From Georgenia ruanii (GTDB lineage Bacteria > Actinomycetota > Actinomycetes > Actinomycetales > Actinomycetaceae): a stretch of 64,000 nucleotides of DNA. Shown in pieces: positions 1 through 7,194 of this stretch. The number at the start of each line of letters is the position of its first letter. Position 1 is the first letter of the stretch. The notes below the pieces were generated by a model. It did no database searches. It saw only the letters and a program-made list of their open reading frames with translations, and had not been told where the DNA came from. The stretch covers positions 1 to 64,000 of the forward strand of contig NZ_VUKE01000015.1 of the NCBI RefSeq assembly GCF_009193175.1, given 5' to 3'. The position numbers and the translations under genes are program-made.

Positions 1-460
1 ACGCCGCGGCCTGCTTGGCGTAGCCGTGGACCTCCCGGATCGTGTCGTCGACGTCGACGAACGCGATGTCCTCCGCGCCCGCGCCGCTGACCAGGACGGG
101 AACTTTTCGAGCGAGCCCCGCCAGCAGCGCGCCGCTGATCTTGTCGAGCTGCTGGACGTGGCCGTGGGTGAACGAACGCAGGAACGTGCCCAGCGTCGAC
201 GGTGCCCGCACCCCGGCGAACAACCTGCCCATCCCGCCATGACGCAGCAGGTTCAGATCATCGATCGAGTCCGCCCCGGCGAGCATCCCGCCGACCACGC
301 TCGCCGCCTTCACCCCCGCGTTGGGCGAGGGCACCGTCAACCCCTCGAGGAGGTCGTGCAGACCAGCGGCCTCGGCCAGCCGCAGCGCCGGCACCAGACC
401 CGCCGCCGACACCAGATTCGACTCATCAAAGACCGGGCGAACCGTGTGAGAGGGTTTCAC
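1..460 (-). CDS. IS1380-family transposase, N-terminal part
   Basis: The first 153 codons of a transposase that runs off the left edge. It starts at GTG (458-460) with V-K-P-S-H-T-V-R-P-V-F-D-E and contains GADSIDDLNLLRHGG and GVRAPSTLGTFLRSFTHGH, the conserved N-terminal block of IS1380-family DDE transposases common in Actinomycetota. The catalytic core lies outside the window, so integrity and activity cannot be judged. The gene reads away from the truncated exporter gene at 503-1015, as expected if the element inserted into that gene. The family call rests on recalled N-terminal similarity and is fairly firm. Confidence 0.85.
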   Translation of the reverse strand, partial: MKPSHTVRPVFDESNLVSAAGLVPALRLAEAAGLHDLLEGLTVPSPNAGVKAASVVGGMLAGADSIDDLNLLRHGGMGRLFAGVRAPSTLGTFLRSFTHGHVQQLDKISGALLAGLARKVPVLVSGAGAEDIAFVDVDDTIREVHGYAKQAAA

Positions 461-575
461 TTACGAGGTGCCCTTCTGGGTGGTCGGATCTCGACGTCGC
501 AATCAAGATCTTCCCCGCCCGGAAGGGCTCTCTCGTTCTACGCCACGCTCACCACACCGGTGGATCAGGGCTGAG
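1..575 (-). mobile_element. IS1380-like insertion sequence, one end
   Basis: The transposase plus the roughly 115 bases upstream of it form one end of an insertion sequence. The inner junction is inferred to lie near 545-580, where the neighbouring LysE-type reading frame loses family resemblance. No terminal inverted repeat or target duplication can be confirmed because the other end is outside the window. Confidence 0.45.
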
Positions 576-1015
576 GCGCTGATGGTCGACCCCGCCACGA
601 GCGCGGCGAAGTAGATCACGGTGGCGGGGTTGACCAGCGTGAGCGCGAAGACCGTGGCGAACGCCCGGCCCGGGGACGTGCGCGGGGCGGCCCGGCGTGG
701 GACGGCGGACGCGCCGTCGGGCTCGCGAGGCCGCAGCGCGGGCCGCACCAGCCACAGCGCGAGCCCGACGAGGACGACGGCGGAGCCCCAGCGCAGCGGC
801 TGGGCGACGGCGGCGATGGCCGGTGCGACGAGGGCGCCCACGAACACGGCGACCGCGGCGTAGAGCCCGTCGACGAGCGCGGCGCCGAGCCCGCCCGCGG
901 CCGCCGTTCGCCACCCCTGCTGGGAGCCGAGGGTGAGCAGGTACGCCGCGATGGCGCCGACCGGGATCGCGATGGCGTAGCCGGCGGCGACGCCCGCGAG
1001 GAGCGCGGCGGTCAT
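503..1015 (-). pseudogene. Truncated LysE-type amino-acid exporter
   Basis: 170 codons from ATG (1013-1015). The N-terminus is hydrophobic and typical of LysE/ArgO exporters (GYAIAIPVGAIAAYLL), followed by helices and the family-like LTLVNPATVIYFAALVAG near residue 145. After that the sequence turns into a short hydrophilic tail and stops. LysE proteins are normally about 200 aa and need further C-terminal helices, so this copy is cut short, most simply by insertion of the adjacent IS1380 element. It is probably non-functional. The alternative, a naturally short exporter, is less likely. Confidence 0.65.
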
Positions 1016-1251
1016 GGCGGCGGCCGGCGCGGGCCGGGCGCCGGGTACGGGGAGGCGACGGGCACGGCGCAGGTATAGCAGGGTGCGCCCCACGGCCGCC
1101 CCGTTACGCCCGCGGAGCGCACGGCTCGGCACAGCGCGTGCGCAGCTGCCGAGCTGGCGGAACGGTACGCCCGCCGGCGGGCCGGGTCGAGCCCCGACAT
1201 CACCCAGTGGCGGTCGCAGGGGCATCCGGACGACCCCGGTACCGTCGGGCC

Positions 1252-2118
1252 GTGATCCTCACGCGCGCCTGGCTGGCCGCCGCGGTGCTCGCCGCGGTCG
1301 CCGCGATGGTGACCGCCGCGCCCCGCCTCGCCATGGCCCTCACGCCCTTCGCCGCCCTGGTGGTGCTCCTCGGCCTGCTGCCGCTCCTGCTGGCCGTCAC
1401 GTCCGCGCGGCGGGGCGCGGTGGCCGGCGTGCTCATCGCGGTCGGCGCGGCCCTGATGGTCGCGGGCGCGCTCCTGGCCGCGCGGCACGACTTCCTCGAC
1501 CTGCGCCTGGCCCTCCTCAGCTGGGGGATCCTGGCCCGCGCGCCCCAGGCGCTCGCCCCGCTCGGCGGGATCGCCACCGGGGCGGCGCTGGTCCTGGCCG
1601 GGACCGCGGCGCTGCGCCGGCGCCGCCCGGCCGTGGCGGCCCTCCTCGGGGCGGCCACGGCCACGGTGTTCGCCGCCGTCTGCGCGGCATCGTCCGTCCG
1701 GCGGGCGGGGGGAGCGCTGCTGGTCATGGACCGCTCGGGGCTCGTCGTCGCCGGGGTGCTGCTCGTGACGGCGCTCGTCCTCCTCGTGGGTGCCGTCGCC
1801 CGGGTCATGCCCGCGGCGCCCGCCCGGACGGCGCCGCGATCGGCGGCAGCGCGCCCGCGCGGCGCCGCACCGGTCGCATCGCCGCCGCCGTCGCGGGCGC
1901 GGGGCTCCTGGTCGCCGCGGCCGTCGGGTGGTGGCAGCACTTCGGCCCGCGGTACCGGCCGGCCGAGGTCTTCCCCGACCCCGCGCTGGCCTCGTGCGTG
2001 GCGGTCGCCCTGGACCGGGCCCCGACCGCCACGGTCTCGGCGCGCGACCTGGCCGGCCTGCACTCCCTCGACTGCTCCGGCACCGCCGTGCCCGGGGGCG
2101 GCGCGATCACCGACCTGA
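1252..2118 (+). CDS. Membrane half of a split membrane/LRR protein
   Basis: From GTG at 1252 the frame encodes six hydrophobic segments in about 190 residues (for example AWLAAAVLAAVAAMV, GVLIAVGAALMVAGALLAA and VVAGVLLVTALVLLVGAV). After about position 1825 this frame becomes Arg/Pro/Ser-rich low-complexity sequence to a stop at 2118, while good coding sequence resumes in the -1 frame. The real product is therefore likely the six-helix region continuing into the LRR protein at 1827-2759. A frameshift by mutation, sequencing error or programmed slippage is possible. No family was recognised for the membrane region, and a start further upstream at 1138 cannot be excluded. Confidence 0.5.
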   Translation: MILTRAWLAAAVLAAVAAMVTAAPRLAMALTPFAALVVLLGLLPLLLAVTSARRGAVAGVLIAVGAALMVAGALLAARHDFLDLRLALLSWGILARAPQALAPLGGIATGAALVLAGTAALRRRRPAVAALLGAATATVFAAVCAASSVRRAGGALLVMDRSGLVVAGVLLVTALVLLVGAVARVMPAAPARTAPRSAAARPRGAAPVASPPPSRARGSWSPRPSGGGSTSARGTGRPRSSPTPRWPRAWRSPWTGPRPPRSRRATWPACTPSTAPAPPCPGAARSPT

Positions 2119-2759
2119 CCGGGCTGGAGCTCCTGCCCTCCCTGGCCACCCTGGACCTCAGCACGAACCGGGTGCACGACCTGCACCCGCTGACGCGGTT
2201 GGCGAAGCTCGGCGACCTGCGCCTGACCGGCAACGAGGTCACCGACCTGGGCCCGCTGGCGGGCCTCCCGCTCACCAACCTCGGCCTGTCACGCAACGCC
2301 GTCACGGACCTGGCGCCGCTGGGTGAGGTGCCGACGCTCCGCTGGCTGGGCCTCGCCGGCAACCGGGTGCACGACCTCCGGCCGCTCGCCGCCCTGCCGG
2401 TCCTCGTCGAGCTCGACCTCACCGACAACCGGGTCGACGACGTCACCGCCCTGGCCGCCAACACCGCCCTCGAGCGGCTCACCCTGCGCGGCAACGGCGT
2501 CGCCGACCCCTCGCCCCTCGGATCGCTGCCCGCGCTGACGATGCTCGACCTGCACGGCAACGCCGTCGCCGCGGCCACCACGTTGACCGGCTTCCCGGCC
2601 CTGTCCGAGCTCTGGCTCGGCGAGAACCCGCTGGTGGACGTGACGCCGTTGACGGCGCTCCCGGCCCTGACCGGCGTCGATCTCGAGGGGCTGGCGCCGA
2701 GCACGCCGGGCATCACCGAGCTGCGAGAGGCCGGCGTCTACGTCGGTGGACGAGCCTGA
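1827..2759 (+). CDS. Leucine-rich repeat (internalin-like) domain protein
   Basis: This frame encodes a basic linker, one transmembrane helix (AAAVAGAGLLVAAAVGW), then about nine 22-residue leucine-rich repeats of the internalin/SDS22 type, such as LATLDLSTNRVHDLHPLTRL and LVELDLTDNRVDDVTALAAN. No ATG, GTG or TTG start exists near its 5' end, so the given start is arbitrary. The LRR half appears to be the continuation of the six-helix frame upstream after a -1 shift between about 1795 and 1860. The joined protein would have seven helices and an outside LRR domain, probably for protein binding. Function unknown. Confidence 0.6.
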   Translation, partial: DGAAIGGSAPARRRTGRIAAAVAGAGLLVAAAVGWWQHFGPRYRPAEVFPDPALASCVAVALDRAPTATVSARDLAGLHSLDCSGTAVPGGGAITDLTGLELLPSLATLDLSTNRVHDLHPLTRLAKLGDLRLTGNEVTDLGPLAGLPLTNLGLSRNAVTDLAPLGEVPTLRWLGLAGNRVHDLRPLAALPVLVELDLTDNRVDDVTALAANTALERLTLRGNGVADPSPLGSLPALTMLDLHGNAVAAATTLTGFPALSELWLGENPLVDVTPLTALPALTGVDLEGLAPSTPGITELREAGVYVGGRA

Positions 2760-2802
2760 CGCCGGTGGCCGACCCCGCCCGGCCCCTTCGGCCCGGCGGG
2801 GC

Positions 2803-3357
2803 CTACCCCTGCCGCCCCATCCGTGCCAGCAGCCGCACGTGCCGCGGCGCGTCGGCCGGGGCGGTGACGCCGGCTCGGCAGACGCCATCGTCGTAGAGGT
2901 GCTCCCCGAAGCCGTCCAGCGCCCGCTCGACCCGGTCGAGCTCGTCCACGGTCCAGGCGACCTCGAGGCCGTGGGCCCGGGCGAGGTCCCAGCGGTGCAC
3001 GAGCAGGTCGAAGCCGTAGAACCGCGCCAGCGTGTCCGCGACGGTGACCCGGCCGAAGACGCCGTCGAACTCCTGCGCCATGAAGGCACGGTCGGCGACG
3101 ATCGCCCGCATCGCTCCGTGATGGGCGGCCCACGCCTCCGCCACGGCGCCCTGCGGCGGGGCGTCGAGCGCGCGGCCCTGCCGCGCGAGGAAGTCGCGCT
3201 GGGTGTCCATCACGTGCCTCACCACGTCGGCCGCCGTCCAGCCCTCGCACGGGCTCGGCGCGGTCCAGTCGCCGCCGGCGCGCACCACCTCGTCGAAGCG
3301 GGCGGCATCGGTCTCGAACTGGTCGAGCAGGTCATCCAGGGTTGTCATGGTCTCCAT
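2803..3357 (-). CDS. DinB-fold / maleylpyruvate isomerase N-terminal domain protein
   Basis: 184 aa from ATG at 3357; a second in-frame ATG at 3348 is equally plausible. It matches the actinobacterial TIGR03086/MDMPI-N group: an early SPCEGWTAADVVRHVM segment, a central helical bundle, and GFDLLVHRWDLARAHG near residue 120. Members adopt the DinB/MDMPI metal-binding four-helix fold and often use mycothiol or act as unknown thiol-dependent enzymes. The His residues in VVRHV and LLVHRWD are the likely metal ligands. It is divergent from the AraC regulator at 3410, 52 bp away, which may control it. Substrate unknown. Confidence 0.75.
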   Translation of the reverse strand: METMTTLDDLLDQFETDAARFDEVVRAGGDWTAPSPCEGWTAADVVRHVMDTQRDFLARQGRALDAPPQGAVAEAWAAHHGAMRAIVADRAFMAQEFDGVFGRVTVADTLARFYGFDLLVHRWDLARAHGLEVAWTVDELDRVERALDGFGEHLYDDGVCRAGVTAPADAPRHVRLLARMGRQG

Positions 3358-3409
3358 GGCGTCGACTCTGCCCGCCGGCGATGGCCGCAGTCTTGAAAGA
3401 ATCCGACAC

Positions 3410-4249
3410 GTGAGCGAACCGCGACGGATCGACCCGGTCGAGCGGGCGCACCTGCGCGACGCCGAGGGGTACGCGCCGCCGATCTCCCGCTACACGCCGT
3501 CGCCGGACCTCGGCGGCCTCGTCCGCCGGTACTGGCTGCCGGTCTGGTCCCTGCCGCCGGGGCACCGCTCGGTGCAACGGGTGCTGCAGTACCCGGTCTG
3601 CCTCCTCGTCGTCACCGACGCCGATGCCTGGCTGGTCGGGCCCGTGGCCGGCCTGTCGACGCAGGAGCTCGCCGGCACCGGCTGGGCGGTGGGGGCCATG
3701 CTGCAGCCCGCGGCCGGCTCCCTGCTCCTGGGCGGCCCGGTCACCGCGGTCACCGACCGGCGCGTCGACCTCGGCGCCGTCGCGGGCCTCGACGGCACGG
3801 CGCTCGCACAGGCGGTCCGCGACGCCGTCGGCGACGCCCCGGCCGACGGGCAGCGCCAGCGCGCCGCCGTCGCCGTGATCGAGGCCGCGCTGGGCCCGCT
3901 GCTCCCGGTCGACGAGGAGGGCGCGCTGGTCAACGCGATCGTCGAGCACGTCGAGGCCGACCCGACGGTGCAGCGGGTCGCGCAGCTGTGCGCCAGGTTC
4001 GGCCTCACCGAGCGCACCCTCCAGCGGCTCACCGCCCGCCGGATCGGGCTGTCGCCGAAGTGGCTCATCCAGCGCCGCCGCCTGCACGACGCCGCCGAGC
4101 GGCTGCGCGTGGTCCCGGAGGGGCGCAGTCCCGGCCTGGCGCGGCTGGCCAGCGAGCTTGGGTACGCCGACCAGGCCCATTTCGCGCGCGACTTTCGCAC
4201 GGCCACCGGCCTGACGCCGCGGGAGTTCGCGGCCGAGCCGCGGAGATGA
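3410..4249 (+). CDS. AraC-family transcriptional regulator
   Basis: 279 aa from GTG at 3410, preceded by a GAAAGAA ribosome site. The N-terminal 170 residues contain a sensing region with RRYWLPVWSLPPG and a VLQYPVCLLVV strand, as in the DUF6597-type effector domain of actinobacterial AraC proteins. The C-terminus holds two helix-turn-helix units: FGLTERTLQRLTARRIGLSPKW and LASELGYADQAHFARDF, the second being the AraC signature. It is divergent from the DinB-fold gene at 3357, the obvious candidate target. The ligand is unknown. Confidence 0.87.
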   Translation: MSEPRRIDPVERAHLRDAEGYAPPISRYTPSPDLGGLVRRYWLPVWSLPPGHRSVQRVLQYPVCLLVVTDADAWLVGPVAGLSTQELAGTGWAVGAMLQPAAGSLLLGGPVTAVTDRRVDLGAVAGLDGTALAQAVRDAVGDAPADGQRQRAAVAVIEAALGPLLPVDEEGALVNAIVEHVEADPTVQRVAQLCARFGLTERTLQRLTARRIGLSPKWLIQRRRLHDAAERLRVVPEGRSPGLARLASELGYADQAHFARDFRTATGLTPREFAAEPRR

Positions 4250-4289
4250 CATCACATGGCTTGACGTGACGTCACACTGACGCCATAGT
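4247..4289 (+). promoter_or_regulatory. Promoter with repeated TGACRTCACA operator
   Basis: A -35 box TTGACG (4261-4266) and a -10-like CATAGT (4284-4289) are 17 bp apart. TGACATCACA (4247-4256) and TGACGTCACA (4267-4276) are near-identical direct repeats, 20 bp apart, so they lie on the same DNA face; the second fills the spacer. This layout suits repression, most likely by the ribbon-helix-helix protein encoded directly downstream. Confidence 0.55.
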
Positions 4290-4296
4290 GATGCCC

Positions 4297-4785
4297 ATGG
4301 ACATCACGCCGTACGTCGAGAGCCTGCGCCAGGACCTGCTCACCGCGGCCGAGGCGGGGGGCGCGGAGACCCGCGCCGCCGCCGAGCGGCTGGTGCCGGG
4401 CCTGGAGCCGGCGGTGCGCCTCGCCCTCATGGACGCCCTGTCCCAGGCGGCAGCGGAGATCACCAGCGAGCTCCCGGCGGGGTCGGTGGAGGTCCGGCTG
4501 CGCGGACGCGAGCCCGAGCTGGTCGTCGACGTCCCCGAGGCGCCCGCCGCGGCGCCGCTGCCGCCCGAGGACGAGGACGACGGCGAGACCCTCGCCCGGA
4601 TCACCGTGCGCATCCCCGAGTCCGTCAAGGCGCGCGCCGAGGAGCTCGCCGCGCGCAGCGGACGCTCGCTCAACAGCTGGATCGTCGGCGCGCTGCGCGC
4701 CGCCACCCGCGAACGCGTCATCGACATCGACCTGTCCGGCACGTCGCCCCGCCAGCGTGGGCGTCGCATGACCGGCTGGGTCTGA
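4297..4785 (+). CDS. HicB-like ribbon-helix-helix regulator
   Basis: 162 aa. The start at ATG 4297 (MDITPYVES) was chosen because it lies 7 nt after the -10 box, the spacing of leaderless transcripts; ATG 4291 and GTG 4288 are alternatives. The N-terminal 90 residues are helical and acidic. The C-terminus, ITVRIPESVKARAEELAARS followed by GRSLNSWIVGALR, is a typical ribbon-helix-helix fold of the HicB/CopG type. No HicA toxin is adjacent; instead the next gene is DUF4097. This pair is common in Actinomycetota and is better read as a regulator with its target than as a toxin-antitoxin pair. Confidence 0.75.
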   Translation: MDITPYVESLRQDLLTAAEAGGAETRAAAERLVPGLEPAVRLALMDALSQAAAEITSELPAGSVEVRLRGREPELVVDVPEAPAAAPLPPEDEDDGETLARITVRIPESVKARAEELAARSGRSLNSWIVGALRAATRERVIDIDLSGTSPRQRGRRMTGWV

Positions 4786-4825
4786 GCCCACCACCCGGCC
4801 GACCGGCCGGCCAGAAGGAGACACC

Positions 4826-5650
4826 ATGCACCAGGCGTTCCCCACCCCCGGCCCTGTCGAGCTCTACGTCGAGCTCGGCGCCGGCCGCCTCACCGTCCGC
4901 GCCGGCGAGGTCACCGAGACCGCGGTGACCGTCGAGGGCCGCGACGCCGACCAGGTGAGCGTGGACCACCACGGCAACCAGGTCACGATCCTCGCGCCCC
5001 GGCGCTGGATGGACCTCCTCGGCGCGTTCCGCGATCTCGCGGTGACCGTCGACCTGCCCGCGGGCAGCACGCTGGCCAGCAAGCTCGGCTCCGGTGACCT
5101 GCGGGCGACCGGCCCGCTCGGACCGACGCGGGTGCGCAACGGCTCCGGCAGCGTCCGCCTCGCCGAGCTGCGTGGCTCCGCCGTCGTCGAGAGCGGGTCC
5201 GGCGAGATCACCATCGGCGCGGCGCTCGGCGACCTGCGGGTGCGCTCGGGCTCGGGCGACGTCCGGGTCGAGCGGACGGGCGGCAGCGTCGGCATCGTCA
5301 CGGCCTCCGGCGACGTCGTCCTGGGCGAGACCGACGGCGACGTCGTCGCGCGCACCGCCTCCGGCGAGATCAACCTGCGCGACGCCCGCTCCGACGCCCG
5401 GCTGACCACCGCCTCGGGCGACATCACCGTCGCCGCCGTGCACCGCGGCGAGATTCGCGCCAAGGCGGTCTCCGGCGACGTCCGGGTCGGCGTCCCGCGC
5501 GGGATCCCGGTCTGGACCGACGTCAGCAGCATCAGCGGCAAGGTGGTCTCCACCCTCGAGGGCGCCGGCCGACCCGCCGAGGGCCAGGACTTCATCACGG
5601 TCCGGGCCTCCACCGTCAGCGGCGGGGTCTACCTCGACCAGCTGACCTGA
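4826..5650 (+). CDS. DUF4097 beta-strand-repeat protein
   Basis: 274 aa from ATG at 4826 with a strong AGAAGGAGAC ribosome site. The body is a series of short repeats with an S-G-[SD]-[GI]-x-V/I pattern (GSGDVRV, ASGDVVLGE, ASGEINL, ASGDITV, VSGDVRVG), which form a right-handed beta solenoid typical of DUF4097/adhesin-like proteins. There is no signal peptide or membrane helix, so it is probably cytoplasmic. It lies 40 bp downstream of the ribbon-helix-helix regulator and is likely cotranscribed. Biochemical role unknown. Confidence 0.8.
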   Translation: MHQAFPTPGPVELYVELGAGRLTVRAGEVTETAVTVEGRDADQVSVDHHGNQVTILAPRRWMDLLGAFRDLAVTVDLPAGSTLASKLGSGDLRATGPLGPTRVRNGSGSVRLAELRGSAVVESGSGEITIGAALGDLRVRSGSGDVRVERTGGSVGIVTASGDVVLGETDGDVVARTASGEINLRDARSDARLTTASGDITVAAVHRGEIRAKAVSGDVRVGVPRGIPVWTDVSSISGKVVSTLEGAGRPAEGQDFITVRASTVSGGVYLDQLT

Positions 5651-5715
5651 CGTCGGCGACGGCGGACCGGTCGTTCGCGCCCGGCCCGGGCCGACCTGGG
5701 GGCCGGCGACGTCAG
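5647..5715. terminator. Inverted repeat between convergent genes
   Basis: CTGACGTCG (5647-5655) and CGACGTCAG (5707-5715) are perfect 9-bp inverted arms. They contain the stop codons of both convergent genes (DUF4097 and the formate/nitrite-type channel). The space between holds a CGGCCCGGGCCG palindrome. This may act as a bidirectional terminator, but no T-tract is present. Confidence 0.35.
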
Positions 5716-6554
5716 CTCGCCGACCGGCCGTCCTCCTGGTCCCCGCGCACGCTGGACCACTCCATCTGCAACCGTTCCTTGCTGCGCACCAGCCGCAGCA
5801 GCGTGACCAGCCCGAGCCCGCCGACGACGTTGCCGACCACCGTGTAGGCGAACCACTGCGCCCACTGGCCGTAGCCGAACCCCGCCCGGCCGGTGTGCAA
5901 GGCACCGAAGATGAGCAGCGAGTCGAGGACGGAGTGGAACAGCTGTCCGCCGGCGAGCAGGAAGGCCGCCGCGACGGCCGCGGCGATCTTGGCCGGCATG
6001 GAGTCGGTGCCGTGCTGCATCCGCGTCATGAGGGTGATGACCGCGCCTCCGAGGACGGCGAGGCTGAGCGACTGGACCGACAGCGGGGCCGTGGCGAAGT
6101 GGCTGCCCGCCCCCACCAGGGGCGCCGCCAGGCCCGGGAAGGCCGCGACGATCAGCCACATCATGAGCCAGCCGCCCACGAGGTTGGCCACCAGGGTCCC
6201 GCCCCACAGCCTGAGCATCTGCGACCAGTGAGCCCGGCGGGCGGCCACCGTGAGCACCGGGATGAGGAAGCCCTCGGTGAACAGCTCGCTGTGGCCCAGG
6301 AGCAGGGCGAGGAAGCCGATCGAGAACGCCAGCCCGGCGAGCAGGTGGCTGTCGGTCTGCTCGAGCACGAGCAGGAACGCCAGGACCCCGACGGCGACCT
6401 CGGTGCCGCCGAAGAACCCGGTCACCAGCACCTCGCGCCACGGCCGGTGCAGCCGCTGCACCCCCTCCTCGACCTGCCGGTCGAAGGCTTCCTCGAGCTC
6501 GTCCTCCATGGGGCCGCCGGTGTGGCCGAGCTGGCGGCGGTCGACGTTCGACAT
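5712..6554 (-). CDS. Formate/nitrite transporter (FNT) family protein
   Basis: 280 aa from ATG at 6554, with GGGAGGG upstream. A hydrophilic N-terminus (DELEEAFDRQVEEGVQRLHR) precedes six hydrophobic segments. SIGFLALLLGHSELFTEGFL and a later GGQLFHSVLDSLLIFGAL are typical of the FNT pentameric channel fold, with the conserved His in the second half (GGQLFH). Family members pass small monovalent anions such as formate, nitrite or hydrosulfide. This branch, often annotated only to family level in Actinomycetota, has no known substrate. It stands alone, convergent with DUF4097. Confidence 0.82.
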   Translation of the reverse strand: MSNVDRRQLGHTGGPMEDELEEAFDRQVEEGVQRLHRPWREVLVTGFFGGTEVAVGVLAFLLVLEQTDSHLLAGLAFSIGFLALLLGHSELFTEGFLIPVLTVAARRAHWSQMLRLWGGTLVANLVGGWLMMWLIVAAFPGLAAPLVGAGSHFATAPLSVQSLSLAVLGGAVITLMTRMQHGTDSMPAKIAAAVAAAFLLAGGQLFHSVLDSLLIFGALHTGRAGFGYGQWAQWFAYTVVGNVVGGLGLVTLLRLVRSKERLQMEWSSVRGDQEDGRSAS

Positions 6555-6703
6555 GACGCCCTCCCGGGCCGTGGTGCGTGGCGCGAGCAGTCTGCCACCG
6601 GCCCGGAGCGCCCGCCGCCGGGAACGAGGACCGCAGGGCGCCCCGAACCGGGCCGCCTCGGCGATGATGGAGGGACCTGACCGCGCGCCGAGGAGCACCC
6701 ACC

Positions 6704-7135
6704 ATGAGCCAGCGGATCCACTTCATCACGGTCGCCACCAAGGACCTCGACGCCGGGCGCCGCTTCTACCAGGACGGGCTCGGCTGGGAGCCGCTCATGG
6801 ACGTGCCGGACGAGATCATCTTCTTCCAGGTGGCGCCCGGCCTGGTGCTCGGGCTGTTCCAGGCCGACAAGTTCGTCCAGGACCTCGGCGGCGCCGTGCT
6901 CGGCACCGACGTCTCGGGCCTCATGCTCTCCCACAACGTCGAGAGCCCCGAGCGGGTGCGCGCCACGGTGGAGAAGATGGTCGCCGCGGGCGGGACCGTC
7001 CTCAAGCAGCCGACCCAGAGCGACTTCGGCGGCATCTTCCACAGCCACGTGCAGGACCCCAACGGCGTGATCTGGGAGATCGCGCACAACCCCGGCTGGC
7101 ACCTGGAGCCGGACGGCACCGTCGTCTTCGAGTAG
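6704..7135 (+). CDS. VOC (glyoxalase/bleomycin-resistance) family protein
   Basis: 143 aa from ATG at 6704 with GAGGAG upstream. It has the two babb modules of the vicinal-oxygen-chelate fold: IHFITVATKDLDAGRRFYQD at the N-terminus and a C-terminal HVQDPNGVIWEIAHNPGW, which carries the usual D-P-x-G-x-x-W-E pattern. The metal site probably uses His6 and the Glu of WEIAH. It is a single-domain protein that should dimerise. Such proteins range from isomerases to drug-binding proteins; no substrate can be assigned. Confidence 0.83.
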   Translation: MSQRIHFITVATKDLDAGRRFYQDGLGWEPLMDVPDEIIFFQVAPGLVLGLFQADKFVQDLGGAVLGTDVSGLMLSHNVESPERVRATVEKMVAAGGTVLKQPTQSDFGGIFHSHVQDPNGVIWEIAHNPGWHLEPDGTVVFE

Positions 7136-7150
7136 CCGCGGGAGGCGGCT
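7134..7150. terminator. Hairpin after the VOC gene
   Basis: AGCCGC-GGGAG-GCGGCT is a perfect 6-bp stem beginning in the VOC stop codon, in a 59-bp gap between convergent genes. There is no T-tract, as usual in high-GC genomes. A terminator role is plausible. Confidence 0.4.
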
Positions 7151-7194
7151 CTCGCGACGGGCGCCGGCCGGGCGTGGGCTCGGGGCGGGCCGGC

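Noticed and set aside
4297-5650. Type II toxin-antitoxin pair
   Set aside because: The first protein has an antitoxin-like RHH domain, but the partner is DUF4097, not a toxin, and no HicA gene is adjacent.
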